A DNA stretch of 64,000 nucleotides from Larimichthys crocea (Eukaryota; Chordata; Actinopteri; Sciaenidae), in NCBI RefSeq assembly GCF_000972845.2, contig NC_040015.1, positions 5,137,255 through 5,201,254 on the forward strand. The letters are read 5' to 3'. The position numbers were made by a program, and so were the translations under genes. The number at the start of each line of letters is the position of its first letter. Position 1 is the stretch's first letter. Below are positions 1 to 10,457 of the stretch, piece by piece. The notes under the pieces were generated by a model, which was not told where the DNA came from, searched no databases, and was given only the letters and a program-made list of their open reading frames with translations.

Positions 1-160
1 GTTCACGCCTGATTGTTAAATTTGGTTACAATGCGATTTTAAATGAATTTTTAAATGATAATTAAGCTGTTATAGAATAGTGCATTTATTTGTAACTTTT
101 TTTTTGGCACCCGAGCATCTCCACAATATCAAATCTGGCCCTCTATATTTTTTTATGCAG

Positions 161-175
161 GTGGAAATTACTTCT
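161..175. repeat. Target-site duplication, left copy (RTE LINE)
   Basis: The 15-base word gtggaaattacttct occurs here and again, identically, at 664-678. The two copies exactly bracket a LINE 3' fragment, which is the signature of target-primed reverse transcription. Confidence 0.85.
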
Positions 176-663
176 GTGATAGAAGAGTTTCAGCTAAAAT
201 GAAAGGAAAGGTGTACAAAAAACTGTGGTGAGACCAGCGATGTTGTTTGGTCTAGAGACAGTGCCACTGAGGAAAAGACAGGAGGCAGAGCTGGAGGTAG
301 CAGAGATGAAGATGCTGAGGTTCTCTTTGGGAGTGACCAAGATGGATAGGATCAGGAATGAGTACATCAGAGGGACAGCACATGTTAGAGGTTTTGGAGA
401 TAAAGTCAGAGAGGCCAGACTGAGATGGTTCGGACATGTCCAGAGGAGAGATAGTGAATATATTGGTAGAAAGGTTGCTGAGTTTTGAACTGCCAGACAG
501 GAGGCCTAGAGGAAGACCAAAGAGGAGGTTTATGGATGCAGTGAAAGAGGACATGAAGGTAGTTGGTGTGAGAGAAGAGGATGCAGAAGACAGGGTTAGA
601 TGGAGGCAACTGATTCACTGTGGCGACCCCTGAAGGGAAAAGCCGAAAGAAGAAGAAGATGAT
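176..663 (+). mobile_element. 5'-truncated RTE-type LINE, 3' end of ORF2
   Basis: This is the C-terminal tail of an RTE-clade (BovB/RTE-like) non-LTR retrotransposon polyprotein. Translation gives characteristic segments such as VVRPAMLFGLETVPL, EVAEMKMLRFSLGVTKMDRI, RWFGHVQRRD, GRPKRRFMDAVKEDM and a final IHCGDP just before the stop at about 631-633. The reading frame shifts near 220 and again near 470, so the copy is dead. Downstream of the stop is the short RTE 3' end and an agaagaagaag simple tail. The element begins immediately after the left target-site duplication, so it was truncated at insertion rather than eroded later. Family assignment rests on motif recognition. Confidence 0.8.
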
Positions 664-678
664 GTGGAAATTACTTCT
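664..678. repeat. Target-site duplication, right copy (RTE LINE)
   Basis: This is a perfect repeat of the 15 bases at 161-175. It directly follows the simple-sequence tail of the RTE fragment. Confidence 0.85.
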
Positions 679-865
679 ATTTAACACTGGAAATAGAATT
701 ACCATTCGACATTTAGGGGGGCTTTATGATAATCAGCCTATTACCTATGTGATAGTAGGTTACCGTGAGCAAGGGACGGCATGCGTGGTTGAGGCGGAGA
801 CGTTCCATTCTGCTCAGTCAGGAGGAGTTTTTTTATAACCTGGCTCTTGCCAGAAGAATGGCATC

Positions 866-1744
866 ATGGCCAAGAGGAGTGGACAGCTGGACCTAAGGAA
901 CTTCGGTTTTAAGATTGCAAGGAACAACAATTCAGAAGGTAAGTCAAGAGTCACCAGTCAGGCTTTTTATGAGCCTATCATACAACCAGTTACCAACATG
1001 TAGGCTCATTTAATTTGTGGACCGACATAGCAATAACAACACAGCTAATAATGAATGCTAGTTTGGAGTCTAGCTTACACTTTCTATCTAGCAACATAGC
1101 TTACTCAGGTTCATGTTAGTTTGGATTTAATCAGCCTGGAAGTCTGATTCTGTGACATTCAAAAGTGACATTCAAGGCAGGCAGGCTGACATGAACCCGG
1201 CTGATGGTGGTAGTGAAGTATCTAAACGGCGCAAACATTTGCGTTATTGAACAGAGGAATCCTTGACTAATGCTACTGCAGTAAGGAGACCTTGTTGAAT
1301 TAAAGTGAGTACTAGGTTCACATTTGCAGTTTTTATTTTTATTTTCAGAAAACACTTGACCAGTGCATTGTTGTAAAAGATAAAAAGCCGCTTAGGGCTT
1401 TCTTAAACACACTGTATCATCGGAATATAATGCGAAACATTAGCCCGCATCTGAGGGAAAAAAACTGCCAATGTGAACAGCTACAATCCGAGCGCAGCAC
1501 ACAGAGCTGTGCTTGAGAGAGTGAACAATTTAAACGTGACGACTGATTTGGGAATCAAGGCTAATCTGTATTTGTCTGTCTGTAAATGTGCTATAGAAAT
1601 AAAACTGACTTGACTTGACCACTGCTGTTTTCTACAGCTGACAGTCAGCAGCAACATGGTGCAACTGGAGCTGAAGGGGACCTGCGACTGAGAGAATGGA
1701 GCAGGAGCAAGCAGGAGAGCCAAGAGCTGAAGTCTGCTTTATAA
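866..1744 (+). CDS. Candidate two-exon small ORF (59 aa), unknown
   Basis: Exon 1 (866-938) starts at an ATG in a fair context and encodes MAKRSGQLDLRNFGFK followed by about eight residues. It ends at a consensus donor, AAG|GTAAGT. A good acceptor, tttctacag, lies at 1629-1637. Joining 938 to 1638 keeps one frame to a TAA at 1742-1744, giving 59 residues, basic at the start and rich in Gln, Glu and Arg at the end. I do not recognise the protein. The Lys/Arg-rich opening followed by LRNFGFK resembles the first exon of some hAT-type transposase genes, so a transposon remnant is as likely as a host gene. The intron carries a retroelement tail at about 1582-1619. Splicing is inferred only from consensus sites. 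Confidence 0.3.
1582..1619 (+). repeat. LINE/SINE-type 3' tail
   Basis: The segment reads tgtgctatagaaataaa followed by a short actgacttgacttgac repeat. This is the usual end of fish L2-mobilised elements (a stem, then a TTGAC-like simple repeat). No body of an element is recognisable upstream. Confidence 0.45.
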
Positions 1745-2482
1745 ATCACTGTTGTTTATTTTATCTTATTGGTTATCTACCTACGTCTGTATATATTTGT
1801 CTGCATTGTCTTAGTCTACATAGACTTTTACTTTTGACTAGTCCATCTTTCTACAGTTATCTTTATATTTCTTCTGTCTGGCCACCTCAAGTTAAAAAAG
1901 TCTCAGTTTACATTTATGTTTTATATTAATACATTTGGAAGATGCTGTTTTAAAATTTGTTCTTGCATTTAAAATAAAAATGGACTTTACTTCACATGAG
2001 AAGATTCAGATATTCATTTAAAATGTTTGCTGAGGTTTTAATAGATAATAATTACAAAAAGATTTACAAGTACCATGAGTATGAAGTAATTTGTCTTCTC
2101 AATTTTGCCATTGTTGTTTACATAATAATGTCTAGATGTCCATAGTTAAGTGGTTCTTGTTTCTTTCCGATAAATAGTATTGTCTTGTGCAGGCCATGCA
2201 ACTGAGAATGCAAGCTATGAATCAGATGGGATTTAGGATTTGCCATGTCTAGCAAGTCACCCTAAAATTGACTAGAATGCAGGAAACCGCATCTAAGAAA
2301 TATAAAATTTTCCGGGGGAGGACCCATAAGACATCAGAGGCTCCTGAACACTTTCTTCCCTCCTGACCTCACCATTGACCTTTGACTTCAGCAATTTCTC
2401 CACAACACATATTCACATAATAGTTTATCCCCAATATTTAGAATTTGGAGAACTCTGGGCTTGTTAATAGGAGATTAAAGAG
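1745..2482. other. No gene seen
   Basis: AT-rich unique-looking sequence. I see no long frame, RNA gene or clear repeat. Confidence 0.5.
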
Positions 2483-2506
2483 CCCTAACCCTTACCCTAA
2501 CCCTAA
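2483..2506. repeat. Short interstitial telomere-like repeat
   Basis: Four tandem six-base units, CCCTAA CCCTTA CCCTAA CCCTAA, match the vertebrate telomere repeat (C-rich strand) with one mismatch. Confidence 0.7.
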
Positions 2507-2744
2507 AGATCAGTTCACTTTGCTATTCAATTTGAAGCTGGACACTATTCTGTCCTTGTCATTTGGTCCTGTTAATTTTTTTACCACTTGCTATTCCTTC
2601 AACTTTAGTTACAATTAGTGAGCCTGGTTGGGCCTGGCTTCTTTCCAGAGATCACACTTAAACACAGTCTCCTGCTCTCCTAGATTCAGTGGCAATGTTG
2701 TCTACCAAAACAAGATGATTCACCATAGAAAAACTCTCTAAAGC

Positions 2745-2990
2745 CTTCAGGAAATTGGAACAGAATGTAATACATCAAAAAGGGAAGTTTTCTTTCTCTA
2801 ATTGCTCAAGTGTGTCTTAAATTACAAGCAGGCTCTGTCTGCTGCCAAAGCAGCCTGTTTCTCTCACTTAACCAGGAACCATAAACACAATCTTAGATTT
2901 CTTTTTGATACTGTAGCCAGACTTACTCAAAAACAGCCATCTGTGAGATTCATGGCTCATCATTTGATAGATTATATACAAAATTAGCTC
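2745..2990 (+). mobile_element. Decayed L2-clade LINE, pre-RT segment
   Basis: Translation near 2820-2985 gives YKQALSAAKAACFSHL, NHKHNLRFLFDTVARLT and KQPSVRFMAHHLIDYIQN. This is the conserved linker between endonuclease and reverse transcriptase of fish L2-type LINEs. The preceding AFRKLEQ-like stretch agrees but is out of frame. The fragment stops short of the RT domain. A matching RT fragment resumes at about 5613 on the same strand, beyond a minus-strand LINE. Confidence 0.6.
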
Positions 2991-3164
2991 TGGATCTCCA
3001 GCTCTGTCAGCAGTGCAACATTCTTAAATGTCACTTAGTCTCTCTTCATACAAAATTTGAAAGCTCTGTGGCCATTTCTTGGATCTACAATGCTGAATAT
3101 TGTTATTTTGCCATTTACTACTGCCAGTGGTGAAACTTCTACCTTGACACATATTCTCTAAATA

Positions 3165-5612
3165 ATTATCAGAATCAGAATCAAGTTTATTGCCAAGTAG
3201 GTTTGCACTTACAAGGAATTCGACTTGGTGTAATTGGTTCAGAATAAACATAAAAACAAAAATATAAAAAATATGAGAAAATAAAAAAACAAGTATTAAA
3301 ATATAAACAATGTAAATATATATATACAGTATCTTCTAAAAACAAAGGAGGTTTGTAGTTTGTAGTGCAAGCTGATGTCCAAGTATATGACAGTATAGTT
3401 CACACTATATCCACAGAATGCTATAATTACTATAAATGTGCCGATATACAACAGGATGAAGTGGTCCCGAATAAAAAGAGAGTGTCTCAAAGAGTTTATG
3501 AACAGGGTGGGAGGGATCAGCCACAATCTTTCCTGAAGCAATGGCAGCCAATCACCTTCTCAGCAGTCTGCCTTTGTCCTTGGCGGTGGCAGCAGCGTAC
3601 CAAATGGTGATGGAGGAGGTGAGGATGGACTCAATGATGGAGGAGTAGAAGTGCACCATTGGTAGGTTGAATTTCTTCAGCTGCCACAGGAAGTAAATCC
3701 TCTGCTGGGCTTTCTTGCTGAGGGAGCTGGAGTCGCAGGGGTTGATGGGGGGAGGTTGAGGCTGAGTTCTTCCTGGAGTCCACAACCATCTCCACTGTTT
3801 TTAGAGTGTTGAGCTCTAAGTTGTTTTGGCTGCACCAGTTCACCAGATGGTCAACCTCCCACCTGTAGGTGGACTTCTTCTGAAACAGAGCCGGGATGAT
3901 CGTGTTAAGCTGAAATCCACAAACAGGATCCTGGCGTGGGTTCCTGTGGAGTCCAGGTGCTGGAGGATGTAGTGGAGGGCCAACTTGACTGCATCATCTA
4001 CAGACCTACTGGCTCTGTAGCGCAGTGCTTCAAGGTGGATGGGGAGACAGAATCCGGTCTAGGAGCTTTCCGGGGGTTCTGTCTCCTGAGAGTGTTTTGA
4101 CGTCCCTCTCCAGGATGGAAAGAGTACTGGGGTGGGTGGAGGGGAGGACCTTTAAGGTGGGCATTGGTGGAGGTGCCCAGGCCCCTGCTGAGGTGGAGGA
4201 GGTGAAGGTGATGCACTGTAGCTGGAGCTGTTGGGAGGTTTCAAGGAGGGTGGTTGCAGGACTGTCTCTTTGTCTATCAAAGCGACAGTAGAACTCCTTC
4301 AGGTCGTTGGCTAGGCGCTGGTCATTGATGGAGTGGGGGGCTTTAGGCTTGTAGTTGGTGATCTGCCTGAGCCCTTTCCAGACAGACGCAGAGTCATTCG
4401 CTGAGAACTGGTGTTGGAGCTTCTCAGAGTACAGTTGTTTAGCCTCTTTCACCGCCTTGCTAAACTACTTCACCTCTTTGAATCTTTCTTTGTCCCCACT
4501 CCTGAAGGCCTCTTTCTTATCCAACCTTAACCTTCTGAGTTTGGCTGTGAACCAGGGTTTGTCATTGTTGTAACTCACCCTGGTGCATGATGGAACACAA
4601 CAGTCCTCACAGAAGCTGATGTATGACGTCACAGCCCCTGTATACTCATTCAGACTGTTGGTAGCAGTCCTGAACATATCCCAGTCAGTAGAGTCCAAAC
4701 ACACCTGGAAATCCTCCACAGCCTCACTGGTCCACTTCTTTGATGTCCTCACTACAGGTTTGCAGAGCTTTAGTTTCTGCCTGTATGCAGGAAGGTGGAC
4801 CATGACGTGGTCAGAGTGTCCTAGTGCAGCATGGGGGACGGTGTGATAAGCATCCCTGACTGCGTGTGTAACAGTGATCCAGAATGTTCTCCTTTCTGGT
4901 CGGACATTTAATAAACTGTCTGTATATAGAGAGTTTATGAGTGAGAATTCATTTGCTAAAGTCACCAAGGATAATAACTAAAAAGTCCGGGTTGGTCCGC
5001 TCCACACACAGTATCTGGTCAGCGAGCATGCGCTGTGCGTCCTGCCCGTTGGCATGTGGCAGGATGTAAACACTGACCAGAATGAATGAAGCAAACTCAC
5101 AGGGTGAATAAAGAGGCTTACACTTTATGATGAAAGATTCCAGATCAGGAGAACAGTGCTGCTGGATCACTGTCATGTCGTTGCACCGACCACTGTTGAT
5201 GTAAAAGCAGATTCCTCCACCTTTAGTTTTGCCGGAAAGTTCTGTGTCTCTGTCTGCTCTGTGGAGTTGGAAGCCTGCCAGCTGCAGTGCAGAGTCTGGT
5301 ATTAATCCACACAGCCATGTCTCTGTGAAGCACAAAACGGCAGATGAAGAAAAAGCTCACCGGCCCGTTTCCCTCTCCGGTGTTTCACTGTGTGAGCAAA
5401 GGTGAGCGCACCTTTGACTAGAATGTCCAAAATTTCCAGGTAGGGAGAAGAAAGGTAGGAAATAAATTATCTGGTGTTGTTACCCTGATGTTCATGAGCT
5501 CTTCTCTGGTGAAAGAGCTTCGGGTAGAATCGCCAGAAACAGAGTTAAAGCACAAAACAAAACAAAACAATGCACACCAACACACCAAGGCAACCATCCG
5601 CGGCGCCATCCA
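3165..5612 (-). mobile_element. Rex1/CR1-like LINE, internally deleted
   Basis: Read on the minus strand, the polyprotein runs from a leader near 5609 (63 residues, with FTREELMNIR) through an endonuclease domain at 5335-4949 (CFTETWLCG, GGGICFYINSG, LVIILGDFSK). A linker follows (WFTAKLRRLRLDKKEAFRSG, 4968-4465), then the RT N-terminus (SASVWKGLRQITNYKP, 4452-4030). RT motif A (ILFVDFS, about 3920) joins almost directly to post-catalytic sequence (NWCSQNNLELNTLKTVEMVVD region, about 3840). RT motifs B and C are therefore deleted. A C-terminal piece (AQQRIYFLWQLKKF, IIESILTSSITIWYAA) follows at 3785-3590. The 3' end is a gattctgattctgat tail near 3170-3190. Several frameshifts are present. 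The copy is inactive; the family name is by motif recognition. Confidence 0.8.
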
Positions 5613-6000
5613 GGTTCAATCTTCCATTCTTTTTGAAAGTAGTGGAAAGAGTTGTGTCTCAGTATTTAACAGTAGCCTTTATGAATTTTTCCAATAAGCT
5701 TTCACCCTTCACTCCACTAAAACTGCAATTGTTAAGTGGTAAATTATCTTCTGCTTACTATGAATACAGATTCTATCTCAGTGAGCCTGTTAATAGATCT
5801 CAGTGCAGCCTTTGATAAAATGTATTATTATATACACGTAGACTGACTGAAAAATCAATTTGGCATCTCGGGAAACATAGCGCAGTTATTATAATCAAAT
5901 TACCTTAAAAAATATTCAATGAAATATCACCACTCAAATTTGCTGCTACGCTGATGATACTCAGCTATAAGTGCCTGTAAGAGCAGGTGATTCATTAAAT
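5613..6000 (+). mobile_element. Decayed L2-clade LINE, RT remnant
   Basis: Fragments of an L2-type reverse transcriptase can be read on the plus strand: NLPFFLKVVERVVSQ (about 5620), LLIDLSAAFDK (motif A, about 5785-5820) and CYADDTQL (motif C, about 5943-5970). Frameshifts and deletions separate them. Together with 2745-2990 it looks like one old plus-strand LINE split by the minus-strand LINE in between. Confidence 0.65.
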
Positions 6001-6097
6001 CACTGAAAAGGTGTAGTCCTGTTGTGCATAGAGCATGCTTTATACCAGTACTTCTAAAGAAAATGTTTTCTAAAAGATTAACCAAAACCACAAGACA

Positions 6098-6226
6098 GTC
6101 TGGCTGCAGACCTCCACTGTCAGGACCCTTCGTTGCAGACCTGCACTGTGAGGTCTACTCCACTGTGAGGACCGGAAGTTGATTTGAAGCCTTTCAAAAT
6201 AAAAATGAGTATACCGGAAGCACGTA
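6098..6226. repeat. Left terminal inverted repeat
   Basis: It starts gtctggctgcagacctccac and is the reverse complement, with scattered substitutions, of 11438-11567. The shared run includes cggaagttgatttgaagcc and taccggaagcac. Confidence 0.85.
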
Positions 6227-7172
6227 TGTTTCGTGTTTATTTCTTGGGTCTTTATTTTATGTATACAATGTAAATATGTTTATGTGTATTCATGTGTTCA
6301 ATTAAAAAGATTAAAAAAATGTATATCTTTCCAGTTCAACTTGATAAGGTGAAAAAACACAATAAAATATCAAGATAAAAACCAAACAAAATATTATTTA
6401 AAAAAAAGAAAATACAAAACGTTATGACTACTTCTAGGGTTATTCTACTGATAATCAATGCAAACTAGATGTACAGCTATTGTTATGATCCCCTTAAAGC
6501 ATTATTAGCCTACTCAAAACATGCACTATTTTACTCCAGTATTTTAATTTAATTTAATTAGCAAAAAGGACAGCTGTTAGTTTAGTTTGCAATACAAATT
6601 CATTTTGAAACAATCTCTGTAAATACACCTTAATGTGTGATCGCATAATGCTTCTAGTGTTGGGAAGTTCAAGTCTTTTTACTGACTCGAATCTCTTACT
6701 CTCAGACAGTGAATTGAACTAATCTTTTTTTGAGTCATTTCGTTAATTTTGTTCATTTTTACAGCAGGTGGCGCTGTAGCCCTCTTGTGGGCATTCTCAA
6801 ACACTTAACACTGAAGGGAACATGGTTTGCTTCAGCTGACAAAACATAATAAACAAAATGCCACAAGCAATTCAAACCATATGAAAACCTAACAAAGCAA
6901 ATACACACCACAATAAAGTGACTGTGTTCTGTATCCTCCCTGCCATTGTTGTTTAACAGCGAACGTACTGCTCATCACACAGCCTGAGCTGGCAGTCACG
7001 TGACAAATGAACGATTCGGATGAACAAACGAACGAACAAACTGTTCAGCCTGAACTGCATGATGAACATCCTGATGAATGAATGAACGAACATTGGTTAA
7101 TTTTCTTTGTTTTTTTCTTATAAGTCCTGCTCTATAATTTCTGCCAAATACCCTCTTTTGTCCATTATCTCT
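6227..7172. other. Transposon interior, no coding seen
   Basis: AT-rich sequence between the left terminal repeat and the last recognisable coding fragment. I see nothing else in it. Confidence 0.4.
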
Positions 7173-7421
7173 TCACAGAAGAGCCACATATCTTAAATGT
7201 TGTAAAACAAACAACTTAAAAGGCTCCAGAATCGATTCTTTGTCCTCCTCATTTGGATCTATGGTGTCATCAAACAGCTTTGCCATTTCCTGCGCAGCCT
7301 CCTTAGTTTGTGTGCTGTTCATGTTTAAAATCTCAGGCATCTCCACTCTGGCTGCAAACAATTGTTTATTAGCCTTCACCCATTCCGCTGCTTTTTTGCA
7401 GTGATGCACCACTCGGACCAC
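7173..7421 (-). pseudogene. Transposon ORF fragment, 82 aa
   Basis: An open minus-strand stretch including MVRVVHHCKKAAEWVKANKQ and a Glu/Asp-rich end. It lies downstream of, and on the same strand as, the other fragments of the zinc-finger transposon gene, so I take it as a C-terminal piece. No catalytic motif is visible and the function is unknown. Confidence 0.4.
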
Positions 7422-7507
7422 TGCACTGGTCTAAAGAAAAAAAAATGGGTCAGCTTTTTGGACAGGACAAGCCCCTACACACACACACATTTAGGCTTAC
7501 AAGGTAA

Positions 7508-7771
7508 GAAGAAGAAGATATACTTTATTAATCCCTTGATGGGGATTAATAATTTTCACTCTATTTTATTTTTACATGCATTTTAACCCGGACACACACG
7601 GGTTGGGGGGGTCCTTGCTCAAGGGCACCTTGGCAGTGCCCAGGAGGTGAGCTGGCACCTCTCCAGCTACCAGTCCTTCCACCTTCCACATTTTTGGTCC
7701 ATGTGGGACTTGAACCGGCCAACCTCCGGTTCCCAAGCCAAGTCCCTATGGGACTGAGCCACTGTTGCCCG
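7508..7771 (-). mobile_element. tRNA-derived SINE
   Basis: Read on the minus strand, the element starts at about 7770 (gggcaacagtggctcagtcc). It carries an RNA polymerase III A box (TGGCTCAGTCCC, about 7750-7761) and a B box (GGTTCAAGTCCC, 7705-7716) at usual spacing. A tRNA-unrelated body follows, then a tail of attaataaagtatatcttcttcttctt type near 7508-7530. It lies inside the large DNA transposon. The boxes look intact, which suggests a fairly young insertion. Confidence 0.7.
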
Positions 7772-7949
7772 TAAGTTAAAGACTCCTTTTTTGTGTAGGT
7801 CCATCACTACTACTGGTGGGAAGAAGCGACAGCAAACACAGGAGTATGATTAGTTGTGACTTGTTAATGCCTCAAAGTGGCAGTAGGTAGGCATGAAGGA
7901 TAGTGTCTCTCAAGTGAGTTAATCACTTTTGACAGCAACATTGTTCTGG

Positions 7950-8009
7950 AAGAAAGAAAGAAAGAAAGAAACAAACAAACAAACAAACAAACAAACAAAG
8001 AAAGAAACA
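7950..8009. repeat. (AAAG)n/(AAAC)n microsatellite
   Basis: A run of gaaa units passes into a run of caaa units and back to gaaa. Confidence 0.95.
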
Positions 8010-8255
8010 TCAATATATATTTTTGTTTAAAAAAAAGTTACTCATAATTATTCAACCAACACCGGTAATAGGTTGAAACATCTAGAAAAAAGAAAACATG
8101 AAATCAAGAACTGTTAGTAGTTACAAATGGGACCCAAGCTACTGCACAAGTCGGCCTCAGGCTTGGATCCTTAATAATCAACATAATGCATTATTTAAGA
8201 ATTGAAAACCTATCATAAAGATAAAATAAAAATATCTTACTTTCAAATATGCCAT

Positions 8256-8453
8256 TCATGCTAATGATTTTGGCTTTTTCATGATTCTTGTTGAGTTTTG
8301 AAGACACACTGACCCTGGACAGTTTGTGCAAACAGTCTCTGTTGAGTGCAACTCTGTCAGATGATCAGTCAGGGCCTTTGGCTTCATGACGTCATCTGGC
8401 AAGTCAGCTGGGATTGTTTTATTACTATACAAGAACTTTACAAGCCGCACCAA
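8256..8453 (-). pseudogene. Transposon ORF fragment, 65 aa
   Basis: This minus-strand frame reads VRLVKFLYSNKTIPADLPDD, then a TETVCTNCPGSVCL segment. In the zinc-finger transposon family I recall, a similar TKSIPPE...TETVCQEC passage lies in the C-terminal half, so this is a collinear downstream fragment of the gene starting at 11098. The CxxC pair could be part of a zinc knuckle. The LINE at 8640-9815 separates it from the upstream exons. Confidence 0.5.
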
Positions 8454-8639
8454 AGTACACTAGCACCAGGACACTGGCGGATAGCCAAGTGTTATCTTCT
8501 CTGTTGTAAGACATCATGACCCTTCCAAGACGACTGTAGTGATTTCAACGCCACCATCTCAGACAAACCTTTCTCTTTAAGGACTTCCTCAGTTGCCATT
8601 TCAGTACAGTGGTCCAGTGGTCAGTGCCGAAACGTTTAT

Positions 8640-9815
8640 CAAATCAAATTTTATTTGTATATCCCAAAGTCACAAAGTACATTTGCCTCGGAGGGCTTTA
8701 CAATCTGTACAGGGAGTGACACCCTCTGTCCTTAGACCCTCGGTTCCAGTGAGGAAAAACTCCTGAGAGCGCAGTGTTCTAGAGGGGTAGTAAGGTATTA
8801 TGAGCTCTTTTAGATATGATGGTGCCTGACCATGAAGAGATTTGTAAGTAAGGAGAAGAATTTTAAATTCTATTCTAGATTTAATAGGTAGCCAATGCAA
8901 GGAAGCCAAAATGGGAGAGATGTGATCTCTGATCTTGGTTCCTGTCAGAACACGTGCAGCAGCATTCTGAATTAACTGCAAAGTCCTAAGAGACTTATTA
9001 GAGCAGCCTGATAACAAAGAGTTACAATAGTCCAGCCTTGAAGTAACAAATGCGTGGACTAGTTTTTCTGCATCCGCCTGAGAGACAATGCGTCTGATTT
9101 TAGCGATGTTACGTAAGTGGAAGAATGCAGTCCTCGAAATTTGTTTTATGTGGACGTTAAAGGACAAATCCTGATCAAAAACAACTCCAAGATTCTTTAC
9201 AGTGGAGCTGGAGGCCAGGGTGATCCCATCTAAAGTAACTAAGTCTCTAGAAAGAGAGTTTCTGAGGTGTTTGGGTCCAATTACAAGAACTTCAGTTTTG
9301 TCTGAATTTAACATCAAAAAATTGTAGGTCATCCAACTTTTTATATCCTTAAGGCATGCTTGGAGTTTAGTTAACTGATTGGTTGCATCAGGCTTGATCG
9401 ATAAATATAATTGGGTGTCGTCAGCATAACAATGAAAATTGATAGAGTGATTCCTAATAATGTTCCCTAAAGGAAGCATGTGTAAACTGAATAAAAGTGG
9501 TCCAAGTACAGAACCTTGTGGGACTCCATGACAAACTTTGGTCTGCATGGAGGATTCATCATTGACGTGAACAAACTGAGATCGATCTAAGAAATACGAC
9601 TTAAACCAGCTTAGGGCGGTTCCTTTGATGCCAATTTGATGTTCTAGTCTCTGTAAAAGAATTTGATGGTCAATGGTGTCAAATGCGGCACTAAGATCTA
9701 ACAGGACAAGTACAGAGATGAGTCCTTTGTCTGATGCCATTAGGAGGTCATTTGTAACTTTGACTAGTGCAGTCTCTGTGCTATGATGCACTCTAAATCC
9801 ACTTCTAACTGCCAT
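8640..9815 (-). mobile_element. L2-clade LINE, 5'-truncated, long open RT
   Basis: A 381-residue open frame (9815-8670, minus) encodes most of an L2-type reverse transcriptase: [29 protein letters not shown] (motif A), [14 protein letters not shown] (motif B), [11 protein letters not shown] (motif C at about 9417-9431) and [19 protein letters not shown]. The palm motifs are intact. The element is truncated at its 5' end, so endonuclease and linker are missing. Near 8760 the frame jumps from the C-terminus straight into the element's own 3' UTR, so the last 60-70 residues are deleted. The 3' end is the reverse of the actttgtgactttgggc tail seen also at 15480. It is inserted in the transposon gene described above. 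Confidence 0.9.
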
Positions 9816-9848
9816 AAAATGATATTGTCTGCATTCCTGTAACTCACA

Positions 9849-10130
9849 CTATTTTATGAACATGACCCCAGGTTTTGTTCTGCACATGTACACAGAAAAC
9901 CCATACCTTGTTTTCTGGACTGCAGAAATGCTATTGGTAGCATCTACACAGACACTCATATAGTGATCCTTAACTGTTATGTCCTTTGATTTTCCACTGT
10001 GTTTTCTCTGGATATGTTTGACCATGTTTTTCTTGTAGATAATGTGGTTGCACTGAGGGTATTTATCCTTTTTCAGGGATAATCTTGAGCCTCTATTCTT
10101 TGTGGCAGCAGTTAAAACCAAGGTGGACAC
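9849..10130 (-). pseudogene. Zinc-finger transposon exon, 93 aa open
   Basis: The minus-strand translation includes YPQCNHIIYKKNMVKHIQRK (a C2H2-like finger whose first Cys of the CxxC is lost) and then SVCVDATNSISAVQKTRYGF. The order finger, then DxTNxIxAVQK, agrees with my memory of the fish transposon zinc-finger protein family. The exon is followed, in the gene's direction, by the L2 LINE insertion at 9815. Confidence 0.55.
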
Positions 10131-10305
10131 TGCAGCTGTATCTTGCTCAGAAGCAGTCGAATCTTGGATCGTGGATAGAGGTGCGGCAGTTAAGCTTTGT
10201 TGCTCTGCTGAAGCTGAGCTGGAAGAGGAGACATCCTGTAAAGATAAAACCGAGGAGGATCCGGGGATTAATAAAGTACATCTTATCTTTGTGGGTGGGA
10301 GGACA

Positions 10306-10457
10306 AGTCTGTTCTGGAGAGGCGGCAGTCATGACACCATTGCAAGCCTCCAAGTGTCTTGTCATGTCTGGCCTTCTCAGTACAGTTTTACTGCACACAG
10401 GGTAATAACAGTGTCTGTGATCTCTGCAGTTCAACCCACATCTGCAAATTATTTTAT
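10306..10457 (-). pseudogene. Zinc-finger transposon exon 2
   Basis: An acceptor (ttttattttag) precedes position 10457. Joining it to the donor at 10968 keeps frame and gives DKIICRCGLNCRDHRHCYYP then VCSKTVLRRPDMTRHLEAC, a Cys/His-rich finger-like segment (C-x2-C...H-x3-C). The open frame continues beyond this segment to 10147, but the part after about 10306 resembles a retroelement tail (actttattaatcccc) rather than coding sequence. Confidence 0.55.

Noticed and set aside
5418..5609. Small ORF with an apparent signal peptide (minus strand)
   Set aside because: It continues into TREELMNIR-type sequence leading to the LINE endonuclease. It is the leader of the LINE polyprotein, not a secreted host protein.
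7705..7761. tRNA gene
   Set aside because: Pol III A and B boxes are present, but the cloverleaf does not close and the sequence continues into a SINE body and tail.
8670..9815. 381-residue open frame as a host gene
   Set aside because: It contains the full set of L2 reverse transcriptase motifs and ends in LINE 3' UTR.
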